Positions 1 to 7,940 of a stretch of DNA of 64,000 nt are shown here, piece by piece (within the stretch, counting starts at the first letter, position 1; the number at the start of each line of letters is the position of its first letter). Under the pieces are notes generated by a model, which searched no databases, had not been told where the DNA came from, and saw only the letters and a program-made list of their open reading frames with translations. The position numbers were made by a program, and so were the translations under genes. Source of the DNA: Gammaproteobacteria bacterium (GTDB taxonomy: Bacteria > Actinomycetota > Acidimicrobiia > Spongiisociales > UBA4744); assembly GCA_011682695.1 (NCBI GenBank), contig JAACED010000014.1, positions 1 to 64,000 of the forward strand. The letters are read 5' to 3'.

Positions 1-860
1 GTATAGAGGCCGGTCACGAAATACCTTTGGAGAAACACGAACACCAGGATCTCGGGGATAGCAGCCAGTGTGGTGGCGGCGAACACGGTCGACCATTGGG
101 TTCCGTGAGCGTTGAAGAACAAGAGGATGCCGAGGGGCAGCGTGCGCAGCTCAGGGGTCTGGATGAGCAGTCGTGCCCACCAGAAGTCGTCCCAGGCAGC
201 GAGGAAGGTGAACACCGCCACCACGGCCAAGGCGGGTTTGGTCAGGGGTATGAGGACCCGCCAATAGAACGTCCAGGGTCCCCCTCCGTCGATCTGTACC
301 GCGTCTTCGAGCTCGCTGGGGACTCGCTGGAAGAAGGCGCGAAGCAAGAACGTGTTGAACGCGACCGCACCGGAGACATACACGATCCACAGTCCCATCC
401 ATGAGTTGGTGAGACCGAAGTCGCGCATCACCTGAAACTTGGGCAGCAGGGCGATCATGTCGGGGATCATCATCGTGATCAGGTAGAGCCCGAATATGAG
501 TTCTCTTCCTGGGAAACGGAGCCGGGCGAAGGCGAAGGCGCTTGTGGAGGCCACCGCCAGGGTGAGCACCACAGTCACCACGGACACGATTGCACTGTTC
601 AGCATGTAACGCTGGAGACCGGCCTCGTTCCACGCCCTGGCGAAGTTGTCAAGTGTGGCACCTTCCGGCCACAGGGTGGGCGGGTAGGGCATGATCCACC
701 GATCTGGGCTCAGAGCGGTCCCGATCATGTAGCCGAATGGGAGGATCATCACAACCGCGCCCACGACGAGAAGGAGGTATAGAACGAGCCGTCCGCTACG
801 CCGGCGGCCGCGTCTCTCCACGGAGGTCTCAGCGGTGGTAGCGAGGTCGGCGGTGCCCAT
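1..860 (-). CDS. Sugar ABC transporter permease, MalG type (3' end outside window)
   Basis: This is the second membrane subunit of a carbohydrate importer. Translation from the ATG at 860 runs open to the window edge, so the C-terminus is missing. The protein has a charged cytoplasmic N-terminus, then hydrophobic segments, and carries the permease EAA loop (ELEDAVQIDGGGPWTFYW, then LIPLTKP), which docks on the ATPase. The TGA of the upstream permease shares one base with this ATG (TGATG), so the two are translationally coupled. Order on the minus strand is ROK regulator, binding protein, MalF-like, MalG-like. No ATPase is visible; such systems often use a shared MsiK-type ATPase elsewhere, which is inference here. 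Family assignment is secure; the substrate is not known. Confidence 0.88.
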   Translation of the reverse strand, partial: MGTADLATTAETSVERRGRRRSGRLVLYLLLVVGAVVMILPFGYMIGTALSPDRWIMPYPPTLWPEGATLDNFARAWNEAGLQRYMLNSAIVSVVTVVLTLAVASTSAFAFARLRFPGRELIFGLYLITMMIPDMIALLPKFQVMRDFGLTNSWMGLWIVYVSGAVAFNTFLLRAFFQRVPSELEDAVQIDGGGPWTFYWRVLIPLTKPALAVVAVFTFLAAWDDFWWARLLIQTPELRTLPLGILLFFNAHGTQWSTVFAATTLAAIPEILVFVFLQRYFVTGLY

Positions 861-1825
861 CAGTACTCCACCGCCCCGCGCAGCGCCCGTCGCTGTACGA
901 ACCCCAATATGACGACCACCACTCCCAGGAGCAGACCGATGGTGACCCCGTAGCCGAAGTCGAGGAATCGGAACGCCTGGTTGTACATATAGGTGAGCAG
1001 AACCTCGGTGCTGCGTTCCGGCCCTCCACCGGTGAGCAGGTACACCGACAGGAAAACGTTGAACGCTCCAATGGTCAGCACAACGCCGACGAACGAGACG
1101 GTCGGTTTCAGCAGGGGAAGCGTCACATAGCGGAACCGATCCCAGCTGCCTGCGCCATCCACGGCAGCCGCGTCGTGAAGTTCTGCAGGCATGGTGGCCA
1201 AAGCGGCCAGGAAGATAACCATGTTCCATCCAACACCTTTCCAGATTCCGAGCAGGATGATCGGGACCTGAGCCGTCCAGGTCTGGTGGAGCCATGGGAT
1301 CGGGCTATCAGCGATGTGGAGGACGTCGACCAACATGTAGTTGACCGGGCCGAGACCGTCGGTGAACAGGAAACGGAAGATGAAACTGACCACCAGCCAG
1401 GACGTCACCACCGGCAGGTAGTAAAGGGTTCTGAACAACACCTTGCTGCGGATGCGGGTATTCAACATGAGCGCTGCAGCCAGCCCGAGGACCATCTGAC
1501 CGGGAACGGTCACCGCGGCATACAGGAACGTGTTGCGTGTGGCCACCCAGAAGCTCGGATCGGTAAGTGCCCGGATCAGGTTGTCTGCCCCGACGAAGAC
1601 ACTCCGATTGGGAACCATCAGGTTCCAGTTGTACATGCTCATCTGGATACCGCGAACCAGCGGCCACAGAACGAACACCAACACGAACAACAACCCGGGC
1701 AGCATGAACGGAAGCGCCACCCGAAGCTCGCGCCACCGCTTCGATGTGCGCCTGTCTCCCGCACGCCAACCCGTCGACTGGGAAGGGTGCCTGACGGGTT
1801 GGTGAGCGAGACGTATGGTCTTCAT
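860..1825 (-). CDS. Sugar ABC transporter permease, MalF type
   Basis: The 321-residue inner-membrane subunit belongs to a CUT1-type importer. A basic N-terminal tail of about 35 residues precedes the first membrane segment (LPFMLPGLLFVLVFVLWPL), and about six hydrophobic segments follow. The EAA loop reads ELHDAAAVDGAG with LPLLKPT about ten residues later. The gene lies 66 nt downstream of the binding-protein gene and overlaps the MalG-type gene by one base, so all three probably form one transcript. The length matches typical MalF-like proteins that lack the large periplasmic P2 loop. The substrate cannot be read from sequence, but the neighbouring GH15 enzyme suggests an alpha-glucoside or oligosaccharide. 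Confidence 0.9.
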   Translation of the reverse strand: MKTIRLAHQPVRHPSQSTGWRAGDRRTSKRWRELRVALPFMLPGLLFVLVFVLWPLVRGIQMSMYNWNLMVPNRSVFVGADNLIRALTDPSFWVATRNTFLYAAVTVPGQMVLGLAAALMLNTRIRSKVLFRTLYYLPVVTSWLVVSFIFRFLFTDGLGPVNYMLVDVLHIADSPIPWLHQTWTAQVPIILLGIWKGVGWNMVIFLAALATMPAELHDAAAVDGAGSWDRFRYVTLPLLKPTVSFVGVVLTIGAFNVFLSVYLLTGGGPERSTEVLLTYMYNQAFRFLDFGYGVTIGLLLGVVVVILGFVQRRALRGAVEY

Positions 1826-1891
1826 CGTCGGTTGGCGGGACGCCGGCCGGGATCGACAGTCCCGGCCGGCGTCCTCTTCTTCATGTCTCTT

Positions 1892-3283
1892 CTATTTGCT
1901 CAACAACGGGTCGATCTGAGCGGCCGCCTGCGTCAGCGCCTCCTTGACGGTCTTCGTGCCGCGCAGGGCTGCGGTGAATGCGTCAGTCAGGATCTGTTCG
2001 ATTTGCGGCCAGGAGGGAGCGACTGTGCGGGGCCGCGCCGTCTGCAGCTGGACGATGTATGGGGCGTAGTAGTCGACACTCGTCACGGCATCGGACGCCA
2101 GACCTGTTTGAGTAACCGGTATCTGACCGACCTCGGCCATCGCCACCTGAGCCTCATCGGACAACATGAACTGCGTGAATGCCCACGAAGCGTCGACATT
2201 CGAAGTCGTCTGGAACATGACGATATTCTCGCCGCCGACCACCGAGATCGAACCACCGGGGCCTTTGGGAAGCGGGGCGCCTACCACATTGGGACCCATG
2301 TCCGCTCCGATGATGGGGAAGAACCACGGCCCATCGCTCAGCATGGCATAGTTGCCATTCTTGAAACCACCCCACGAGTCGGGATCTCCGCCGAGGGTGG
2401 AAGGCCCAAGCAGACCGTCGTTCTGCATGTCGACCAACCATTGCAGCGCCTGGATCGACGCATCAGAGTCGAGATAGCCGGAAGCCTTGGTGAGGTCATC
2501 ATTGGTTACCGTACCGCCTGCCGTCCAGAACCAAGGGAAGACGTTCCATGGCCCGGCGCCACCCAGCGCCAAACCCCAGGTGTCCGGTCGGTCGCTCAGA
2601 CCCTCGGCCACCTGACGCAGATCATCCAGCGTCGCCGGTGGTTCCGGGACCAGGTCGGTGTTGTAGACGAGCACCTGCGTGTTGGTGTCGAGAGGAACAC
2701 CGTAGTATTTGCCCTGATACTGATTCGTTGCCAGTGGCCCGGGAAGTACCCGATCGGCAAGCTCCGCGAAACCCGGCAGCGAGTCCACCTCGACCAGTGC
2801 GCCGAGGCTGGCGAACTCCGGAGTCCAGATGATGTCCATCCGCATCACGTCGGGCAGGCCGCCACCGGCCACTGCTGCGATCAACTGATCATGCAACCCG
2901 TCATAAGGCATCACCACGGCATCGACCGTGATATTGGGACAGATCTTGGCGAAGGCCGGAAGCACCACGTCGTTGAGCTGCTTGTTCTCCGGACCATCTG
3001 TGTTGTAAGTGTGCCAGAACGTGATCTCCGCCTCGGCACCACCGGCACAGTCCGGTTCACTGGACGGTGCAGTGGTCTCGACTGCTCCGGCAGCAGTGGT
3101 TTCGGTCGCTCCGGCAGCAGCGGTCGTGGTGGTGGCTGCGTTCGAAGCGGCAGCGGTCGTTGTCGTCGACGCCGACGTTCCACCACAGGCGGTAACAAAC
3201 AAGGCCATGACGGTCAACCAGACGAGATAGCGGGTCATCGTCGTCAATCGATTGCCTCCTGTTCTGAGAGCATGTGTTCGCAT
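1892..3283 (-). CDS. Extracellular sugar-binding lipoprotein of ABC importer
   Basis: This solute-binding protein (about 463 residues) should be tethered to the outer face of the membrane. A signal peptide with an Arg-containing n-region ends in the lipobox VTAC, with the lipidated Cys followed by GG. A linker of about 40 residues rich in Thr and Ala follows, then an SBP family 1 fold (EITFWHTYN start, GKYYGVPLDTNTQVLVYN). I chose the ATG at 3283 because AGGAGGAGG lies 7 nt upstream; an internal ATG at 3238 would give a shorter signal peptide but is worse spaced from its nearest AGGAGG (16 nt). The gene sits between the ROK regulator and the permeases. The ligand is probably a di- or oligosaccharide, by context only. 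Confidence 0.92.
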   Translation of the reverse strand: MRTHALRTGGNRLTTMTRYLVWLTVMALFVTACGGTSASTTTTAAASNAATTTTAAAGATETTAAGAVETTAPSSEPDCAGGAEAEITFWHTYNTDGPENKQLNDVVLPAFAKICPNITVDAVVMPYDGLHDQLIAAVAGGGLPDVMRMDIIWTPEFASLGALVEVDSLPGFAELADRVLPGPLATNQYQGKYYGVPLDTNTQVLVYNTDLVPEPPATLDDLRQVAEGLSDRPDTWGLALGGAGPWNVFPWFWTAGGTVTNDDLTKASGYLDSDASIQALQWLVDMQNDGLLGPSTLGGDPDSWGGFKNGNYAMLSDGPWFFPIIGADMGPNVVGAPLPKGPGGSISVVGGENIVMFQTTSNVDASWAFTQFMLSDEAQVAMAEVGQIPVTQTGLASDAVTSVDYYAPYIVQLQTARPRTVAPSWPQIEQILTDAFTAALRGTKTVKEALTQAAAQIDPLLSK

Positions 3284-3309
3284 CAAAGATCCTCCTCCTA
3301 TTCGTTTGG

Positions 3310-4578
3310 TCAACTGTCTGATGTGGAAACTGTTGCAGTCGGCTGTTCTCGCGGAGCGGCGGCTCGGTCGAGCAGCGGCGACTTGTAGAGCTCACCAAGA
3401 ACGACACAGGCGGCCCCTCGGGCCCACGTCTCATCGCCGGCCGGTTCGATGATCACCTGGGTTCGTTCGGCGACATGGTCGAAGGCGTGTTCGCTGAACG
3501 CGAGGTGCATCGGGTCCAGTCGCCAATGCCCGGCGGCGACCCCTTCACCTCCGACGATGATGAGTTCCGGCGCCAGAACGTTCGCGACAGTCGCCAGCCC
3601 GACACCAAGCCAGTGACCCGATTGAGCCAGTACTTTCTGGGCGACCAGGTCCCCACCGTCGGCGGCGGCCACGACCGCTTCGATGGTCACCAACTCGGAG
3701 TCGAGGACCGTCTTCTCCCCGGCGTCGATCGCCTCGACAACCTGGCGAACCACCGCCGAGTCGGAGGCGATGGCCTCGAGGCATCCTCGCCTCCCACAAG
3801 TGCATTCGGGACCATCGCCGGCAACCGTTATGTGCCCGAGTTCCCCGGCCGAGCCACCGCTCCCCCGGTAGAACTGGCCGTTCAGAACTAATCCCAGCCC
3901 GATCCCAGATCCGATGGTCACCACCGCGAAGTGAGATCGACCATGCCCGTGCCCAAACCACTGCTCGGCGATTGTGAGAGCGTTGACATCGTTCTCGACA
4001 AACACCTCGAGACCCAGAGCGGATTGCAGACGTTCCACCAAGTCGACGTCTCGCCAGCCAAAAAACGGTGAATAGCGGCACGTTCCGGTCTGGCCGTCGA
4101 TCAAACCAGCGAGGCCGAGCCCGACACCGAGCACATGAGAACGATCGACACCACTGGCGGTGAAGGCTGCCTCTACCATGGCGGCCACGGCTTCCAGCAC
4201 CTCATCGGGAGACATCGTCGACCCGTCACCGGACGCCGTGAGGGGCACGGCGCGGTAGTAGATCACCTCGGCGTCCAGGTCCGTTACCACGACCGCGAGT
4301 GAGCCTCGCATCACCTTCACCCCGGCAACGAAACCTGCTTGTGTGTTGAGGCGAAGAAGAATCGGCGGACGACCCCGGACCGCCTTCCCTGAGCCCATCT
4401 CATGAACAAGACCCTCGGCGATGAACTCGGCCGTGAGATTGGTGACCGTTGCCGCACTCAACCCCGAGCGTATGGAGATCTCTTTGCGGGAGATCGGACC
4501 CGCGCTCTTCACCAGATTCAGGACGAGATTGCGATTGACGCGCTTCATCCAATCACGGTTGGCATGTTGTTCATTCAT
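3310..4578 (-). CDS. ROK-family transcriptional repressor
   Basis: The protein is about 422 residues. An N-terminal winged helix (about 10-75, ISRKEISIRSGLSAATVTNL) is fused to a sugar-kinase-like ROK domain. The ROK signature and zinc site are visible as ELGHITV followed by CTCGRRGCLEA. NagC/Mlc/XylR-type ROK proteins bind a sugar and release DNA. The ATG at 4578 was chosen over an upstream start at 4677 because a consensus promoter (-35 at 4614-4619, -10 at 4590-4595) would place the mRNA 5' end only about five bases before it. An imperfect palindrome overlaps this start, which suggests autorepression. The gene ends 27 nt before the binding-protein start, so it may control the downstream importer genes. 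Confidence 0.92.
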   Translation of the reverse strand: MNEQHANRDWMKRVNRNLVLNLVKSAGPISRKEISIRSGLSAATVTNLTAEFIAEGLVHEMGSGKAVRGRPPILLRLNTQAGFVAGVKVMRGSLAVVVTDLDAEVIYYRAVPLTASGDGSTMSPDEVLEAVAAMVEAAFTASGVDRSHVLGVGLGLAGLIDGQTGTCRYSPFFGWRDVDLVERLQSALGLEVFVENDVNALTIAEQWFGHGHGRSHFAVVTIGSGIGLGLVLNGQFYRGSGGSAGELGHITVAGDGPECTCGRRGCLEAIASDSAVVRQVVEAIDAGEKTVLDSELVTIEAVVAAADGGDLVAQKVLAQSGHWLGVGLATVANVLAPELIIVGGEGVAAGHWRLDPMHLAFSEHAFDHVAERTQVIIEPAGDETWARGAACVVLGELYKSPLLDRAAAPREQPTATVSTSDS

Positions 4579-4586
4579 TGAATAAA
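4570..4586. promoter_or_regulatory. Candidate ROK operator (palindrome over start codon)
   Basis: An AT-rich interrupted palindrome, TTTATTCA-A-TGAATGAA on the minus strand (7 of 8 positions paired), spans the predicted transcription start and the ATG of the ROK gene. AT-rich half-sites of this kind are typical of ROK operators. Position and composition fit autoregulation, but no second copy was found near the other genes of the locus. Confidence 0.4.
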
Positions 4587-4589
4587 TGG

Positions 4590-4619
4590 AGTATACGAAC
4601 GGGAAACTCCTGCTGTCAA
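4590..4619 (-). promoter_or_regulatory. Sigma70-type promoter of the ROK gene
   Basis: On the minus strand a perfect -35 hexamer TTGACA (4614-4619) is followed, after an 18-nt spacer, by TATACT (4590-4595). The expected transcription start is 5-6 nt before the ATG at 4578, giving an almost leaderless transcript. This is the best promoter match in the window. Confidence 0.7.
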
Positions 4620-4850
4620 CCGACCCCGGCGCCTTGTGACCGGGTGCATGCCTCGGGCCACAGGGCTTCGTCGCCACAACGCCCGGAGCCGAAGCATCCG
4701 CCCTCCGACGCCACAGATACGTAGATGTGGTGCGCCGGTCCGGACGGAGACGACTACCGTCTTCAGCTTGCTCAATGGAGTGACGGTGCCGTCGATCGAC
4801 TACCGGGCGAGGGTGTCCATGGAACTCGAGCCAGGGAAGGAAGCCTGATT

Positions 4851-5933
4851 TTGGACCTCTACGACCGAAGTATCGAGATCATTCTCGAAAACCAGACCCG
4901 TGGTGGCGCCTACCCGGCCTCCCCGGACTTCCCGACCTATCGGTACGCCTGGTTCCGGGACGGATCGTACATCGCCTATGCCATGGATCTCGTCGGCGAA
5001 CATGACAGCTCTCGCAGGTTTCACCAATGGGCAGCCGCCGTCATCAACAGCCGGGCAGACACGGTGCGGCGCGCCGCGGCCAAGGCGGAACGCTGCGAAC
5101 CGTTGACCCGCGCCGATTTCCTGCACACGCGCTACACGACCGACGGTCATGAAGCCAGTGGGGAGAACTGGCCCGACTACCAACTCGATGGGTTCGGGAC
5201 ATGGCTGTGGTCGCTCAATGACCACCTTCAGCGCACCGGTGGAGAACTGGATGCCGAATGGCACACCGCTGCCAATCTGGTTGCCGATTACCTCACGGCC
5301 CTCTGGGCAAAACCCTGTTACGACTGCTGGGAAGAGTTCCCGGACAGCGTCCATACCCACACCGTCGCTGCGATCCATGGAGGCCTCACTGCCCATCAGG
5401 CAATCGATGGTGTCTCCCATCATGGGACGCTCGCCTCCGTCTCAAAGTTCATCGCAACCGAGGCCCGAAAGAACGGTCACTTCGTCAAGTTCCCGGGATC
5501 CGATGTTGTCGACGCGAGCTTGCTTGGGCTGGCCGTCCCTTATCGCGTGGTAGATCCTGATGACCCGAAGATGCTCGGCACAGTTGCCCAGATCGAAGCC
5601 ACACTCCGCAAGGGTGGTGGCCTGCACCGGTACCCCACCGACACCTACTACGGGGGCGGTGAATGGCTGCTGCTCACGTGCTGGCTCGCCTGGTACTACC
5701 ACGAGCGTGGAGCGTACGACCAAGCCAAGACCGCCATCGATTGGGTGGAAGCACACGCCACCGAAGAGGGATACTTGCCCGAGCAGGTTCCGGAGAACCT
5801 CAATGACCCCTCCTGCTACAAGCCATGGCGCCAACGCTGGGGAGCCATCGCTTCACCGCTGCTCTGGTCACACGCCATGTATCTCGTCTGCGAGACCCTC
5901 CGGCGCCAGGCCTCCGAACAGCCCAAGATCTGA
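4851..5933 (+). CDS. GH15 family glucoamylase-like hydrolase
   Basis: This predicted cytosolic (alpha/alpha)6-barrel enzyme (about 360 residues) hydrolyses alpha-glucosidic bonds from non-reducing ends. GH15 landmarks are visible: YRYAWFRDGSYIAYAMD near residue 28, YQLDGFGTWLW, the general-acid region CWEEFPDSVH, and the general-base region YLPEQVPENLNDP near the C-terminus. No signal peptide is seen. I chose the TTG at 4851 because AGGGAAGG lies about 10 nt upstream and the family similarity begins at the next residues; an ATG at 4725 in the same frame adds an unconvincing 42-residue extension. The gene is divergent from the ROK regulator, so imported oligosaccharide is a plausible substrate. 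Confidence 0.82.
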   Translation: MDLYDRSIEIILENQTRGGAYPASPDFPTYRYAWFRDGSYIAYAMDLVGEHDSSRRFHQWAAAVINSRADTVRRAAAKAERCEPLTRADFLHTRYTTDGHEASGENWPDYQLDGFGTWLWSLNDHLQRTGGELDAEWHTAANLVADYLTALWAKPCYDCWEEFPDSVHTHTVAAIHGGLTAHQAIDGVSHHGTLASVSKFIATEARKNGHFVKFPGSDVVDASLLGLAVPYRVVDPDDPKMLGTVAQIEATLRKGGGLHRYPTDTYYGGGEWLLLTCWLAWYYHERGAYDQAKTAIDWVEAHATEEGYLPEQVPENLNDPSCYKPWRQRWGAIASPLLWSHAMYLVCETLRRQASEQPKI

Positions 5934-6255
5934 TCTTCGCCCATCGGAACGTCGCCTGCATCCCAGACCCACACCGACGAACCGGGGCCGCATCCTCGAA
6001 CCGTTCCCCATCGCCGACACGATGCCCCAACTCCAGCCGCTCAGGAAAGGACAACCGACGAGGCGGACCCCATCCCTGCATCACCGTCCGACCTCCTCGA
6101 ACGAGCTACAAACACTGCCCGCTCACCCAAACCGATGTAAAGGTCACTTGAGGCTAAGCGGTCAACGGGTTGGGTCCGACACAAGTCGTGCAGGTTGATT
6201 CCTCCCGGTGAGATCAAGCGAGGAAACCACGTGCCGGCAATGCGGGAACGCCCTC
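5934..6255. other. Non-coding gap between GH15 and GNAT genes
   Basis: About 320 bases with no convincing gene on either strand. Open frames here are composition-driven. I saw no tRNA-like cloverleaf, strong hairpin or repeat copy. Confidence 0.5.
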
Positions 6256-6714
6256 TCACTCGCCGCTTAGGCGCAGCCGGTAGACGTTGGTGTCTCGTTT
6301 CTCGAACCTGAGCCGCTCGTAGAGGCGGTTGGCGGCTGTCCGATCCGGGCGCGAGGTCAGATCGACTGTCTTGGCTCCCTCCGCGGCGGCGCGCCGGAGG
6401 GCCGCTTGGCTGAGCTCGGCTGCCACCCCCCTGCCCCGAAACGCTTCATCCACCACGACATCCTCGATCCGGGCCCGGATCCCGGTCGGGAGCCGTGCCA
6501 CGACCAGGGTCAACGCCCCTACGATCGTCCCGTCCTCCCAAGCCGCGAACAGCACGGTGGTGTCCGATTCCAGCAGGCGTTGTAGCTCTTCAGCGGTCGG
6601 AGACCGGCTGGTCGAAGACAGCTGCGGAATCAGCCGACCGAACCCTTCAACCAGCTGCGCATCAACTCGTTCGACCTCGCGGATCTCAACCACCACCACA
6701 GTGTGACAGATCAC
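6256..6714 (-). CDS. GNAT family N-acetyltransferase
   Basis: This is a single-domain GNAT enzyme of about 150 residues that would transfer an acetyl group from acetyl-CoA to an unknown amine. The acetyl-CoA-binding motif A is clear: IEDVVVDEAFRGRGVAAEL, with R-x-x-G-x-G/A. The C-terminal NRLYERLRFEKR matches the usual beta5-alpha4 motif. Several GTG codons in a row near the N-terminus make the start uncertain by up to eight residues; no good Shine-Dalgarno decides it. The gene stands alone, so the substrate is unknown. Confidence 0.82.
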   Translation of the reverse strand: MICHTVVVVEIREVERVDAQLVEGFGRLIPQLSSTSRSPTAEELQRLLESDTTVLFAAWEDGTIVGALTLVVARLPTGIRARIEDVVVDEAFRGRGVAAELSQAALRRAAAEGAKTVDLTSRPDRTAANRLYERLRFEKRDTNVYRLRLSGE

Positions 6715-6889
6715 CCGGCCCCGAGCCGGTCCTGAAAGCGATCAATACCGCACTCACCGATCTGACGTCAGGCACCCGGATCGCCCGGCATAGGCGACAT
6801 GCCCGTGTCTTCCGAGTGCCCATACCCGCACCTCATAGGCGGCCCTACTCCTGGGTGACAAACACCGCGATCCGGACCGTACCGCCAGG

Positions 6890-6938
6890 GCCACGTTTGA
6901 CTCTTCCTACCCTTCCAATTCCAGTGTCAGTGACCCTG
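6890..6938. repeat. Dispersed intergenic repeat, family R1 copy a
   Basis: This block starts GCCACGTTTGACTCTTC and resembles blocks at 10575, 11915 and 12664. It is the most diverged full-length copy. It lies about 100 nt upstream of the methyltransferase gene and is not coding. Confidence 0.5.
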
Positions 6939-7036
6939 TTGGGCGCGTGACACACGACCTGCCGGGCCAGAAGACGGAGGCATGCAGCGCCGGTTGAACG
7001 TTACGAGACGACGCGGCCAGGAGCTAGATTCCTCCC

Positions 7037-7834
7037 GTGAGCAAGGACGCCGGATCTATTGACCATGAGGGCCGAGTCATCGACTTTGGCCACACTGCCG
7101 TCGACTACGAACGTCATCGTCCGGGCTTTCCTGAGAGCTTCTTCGACCGCCTGGTGCACAGCCGCTGGATCGCTGCGGGCGAACGCGCCCTCGATCTCGG
7201 CACTGGCACTGGCTCGCTCGCTTTGGGCTTCGCCGCCCGCGGACTCGAGGTCACTGGCATCGACATCGCCCCCGAGTTGCTCGAAGTCGCACGCCGAGCT
7301 GCCGTCGAGCGCGAACTGTCCGCTCACTTCGTCGAGGGGCGCGCCGAAGCCGCCGGCCAGGACGACGCCGGCTTTGACCTCGTGAGCGCGGGTCAATGCT
7401 GGTGGTGGTTCGACGCGGACAAGACCATCGAAGAGGTCAAGCGCATCCTCGCCCCAGGCGGTCGCCTGCTCATCTGCAACTTCAGCTACGTGTCCCTGCC
7501 CGGCAATGTCGCCGGCCGTACCGAGGACCTGATTCTGCAGCACGACCCTGGCTGGCCCAAGGCGGGCTGGCGTGGCGTGCACCCCGAGCAGGTGCAAGCT
7601 CTCGATCGCGGGGGCTTCCAGCACATCGAGAGCTTCAGCTATGTGACCAACGTGCCATTCACGCACATGGACTGGCGCGGCCGCATCCGCACCTGCAACG
7701 GTGTCGGCTCCGCTCTCAGCGACGACCAGGTCGAGCGCTTCGACACTGAGCTGGCCGAACTACTCGCCCGCGAGTTCCCGGGTGAACTCTGCGTGCCGCA
7801 TCGCGTCTTCGCGACCAGCGGGATCAAAGCCTGA
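7037..7834 (+). CDS. SAM-dependent class I methyltransferase
   Basis: This 265-residue protein has a Rossmann-fold methyltransferase core. Motif I is LDLGTGTGSLAL, followed by the acidic ribose-binding GIDIAPELLEVA. The fold continues with a post-core LAPGGRLLICNF strand. The start is GTG, 8 nt after a TCCTCCC stretch rather than a usual ribosome site, so the exact start is uncertain. Proteins of this size with an N-terminal FGHTAVDYERHRPGFP region are usually small-molecule or quinone-type methyltransferases. It is monocistronic, and the acceptor cannot be predicted. Confidence 0.85.
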   Translation: MSKDAGSIDHEGRVIDFGHTAVDYERHRPGFPESFFDRLVHSRWIAAGERALDLGTGTGSLALGFAARGLEVTGIDIAPELLEVARRAAVERELSAHFVEGRAEAAGQDDAGFDLVSAGQCWWWFDADKTIEEVKRILAPGGRLLICNFSYVSLPGNVAGRTEDLILQHDPGWPKAGWRGVHPEQVQALDRGGFQHIESFSYVTNVPFTHMDWRGRIRTCNGVGSALSDDQVERFDTELAELLAREFPGELCVPHRVFATSGIKA

Positions 7835-7940
7835 AAGACCGCCACCGCAGACAGCCGGACCTTCCGTGGTTCAGGCGAACCATGCAGTCGTCCGATCGCA
7901 CCCACACCTTGGGCGCCGCCAACACGAACATGAGCGCCTC

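Noticed and set aside
1175-3388. A 737-codon open frame on the plus strand
   Set aside because: It is antisense to the permease, binding-protein and ROK genes and has no family motifs; GC-rich third positions keep the antisense frame open.
6041-6259. Short minus-strand ORF before the GNAT gene
   Set aside because: Low-complexity translation with no ribosome site or recognisable fold.
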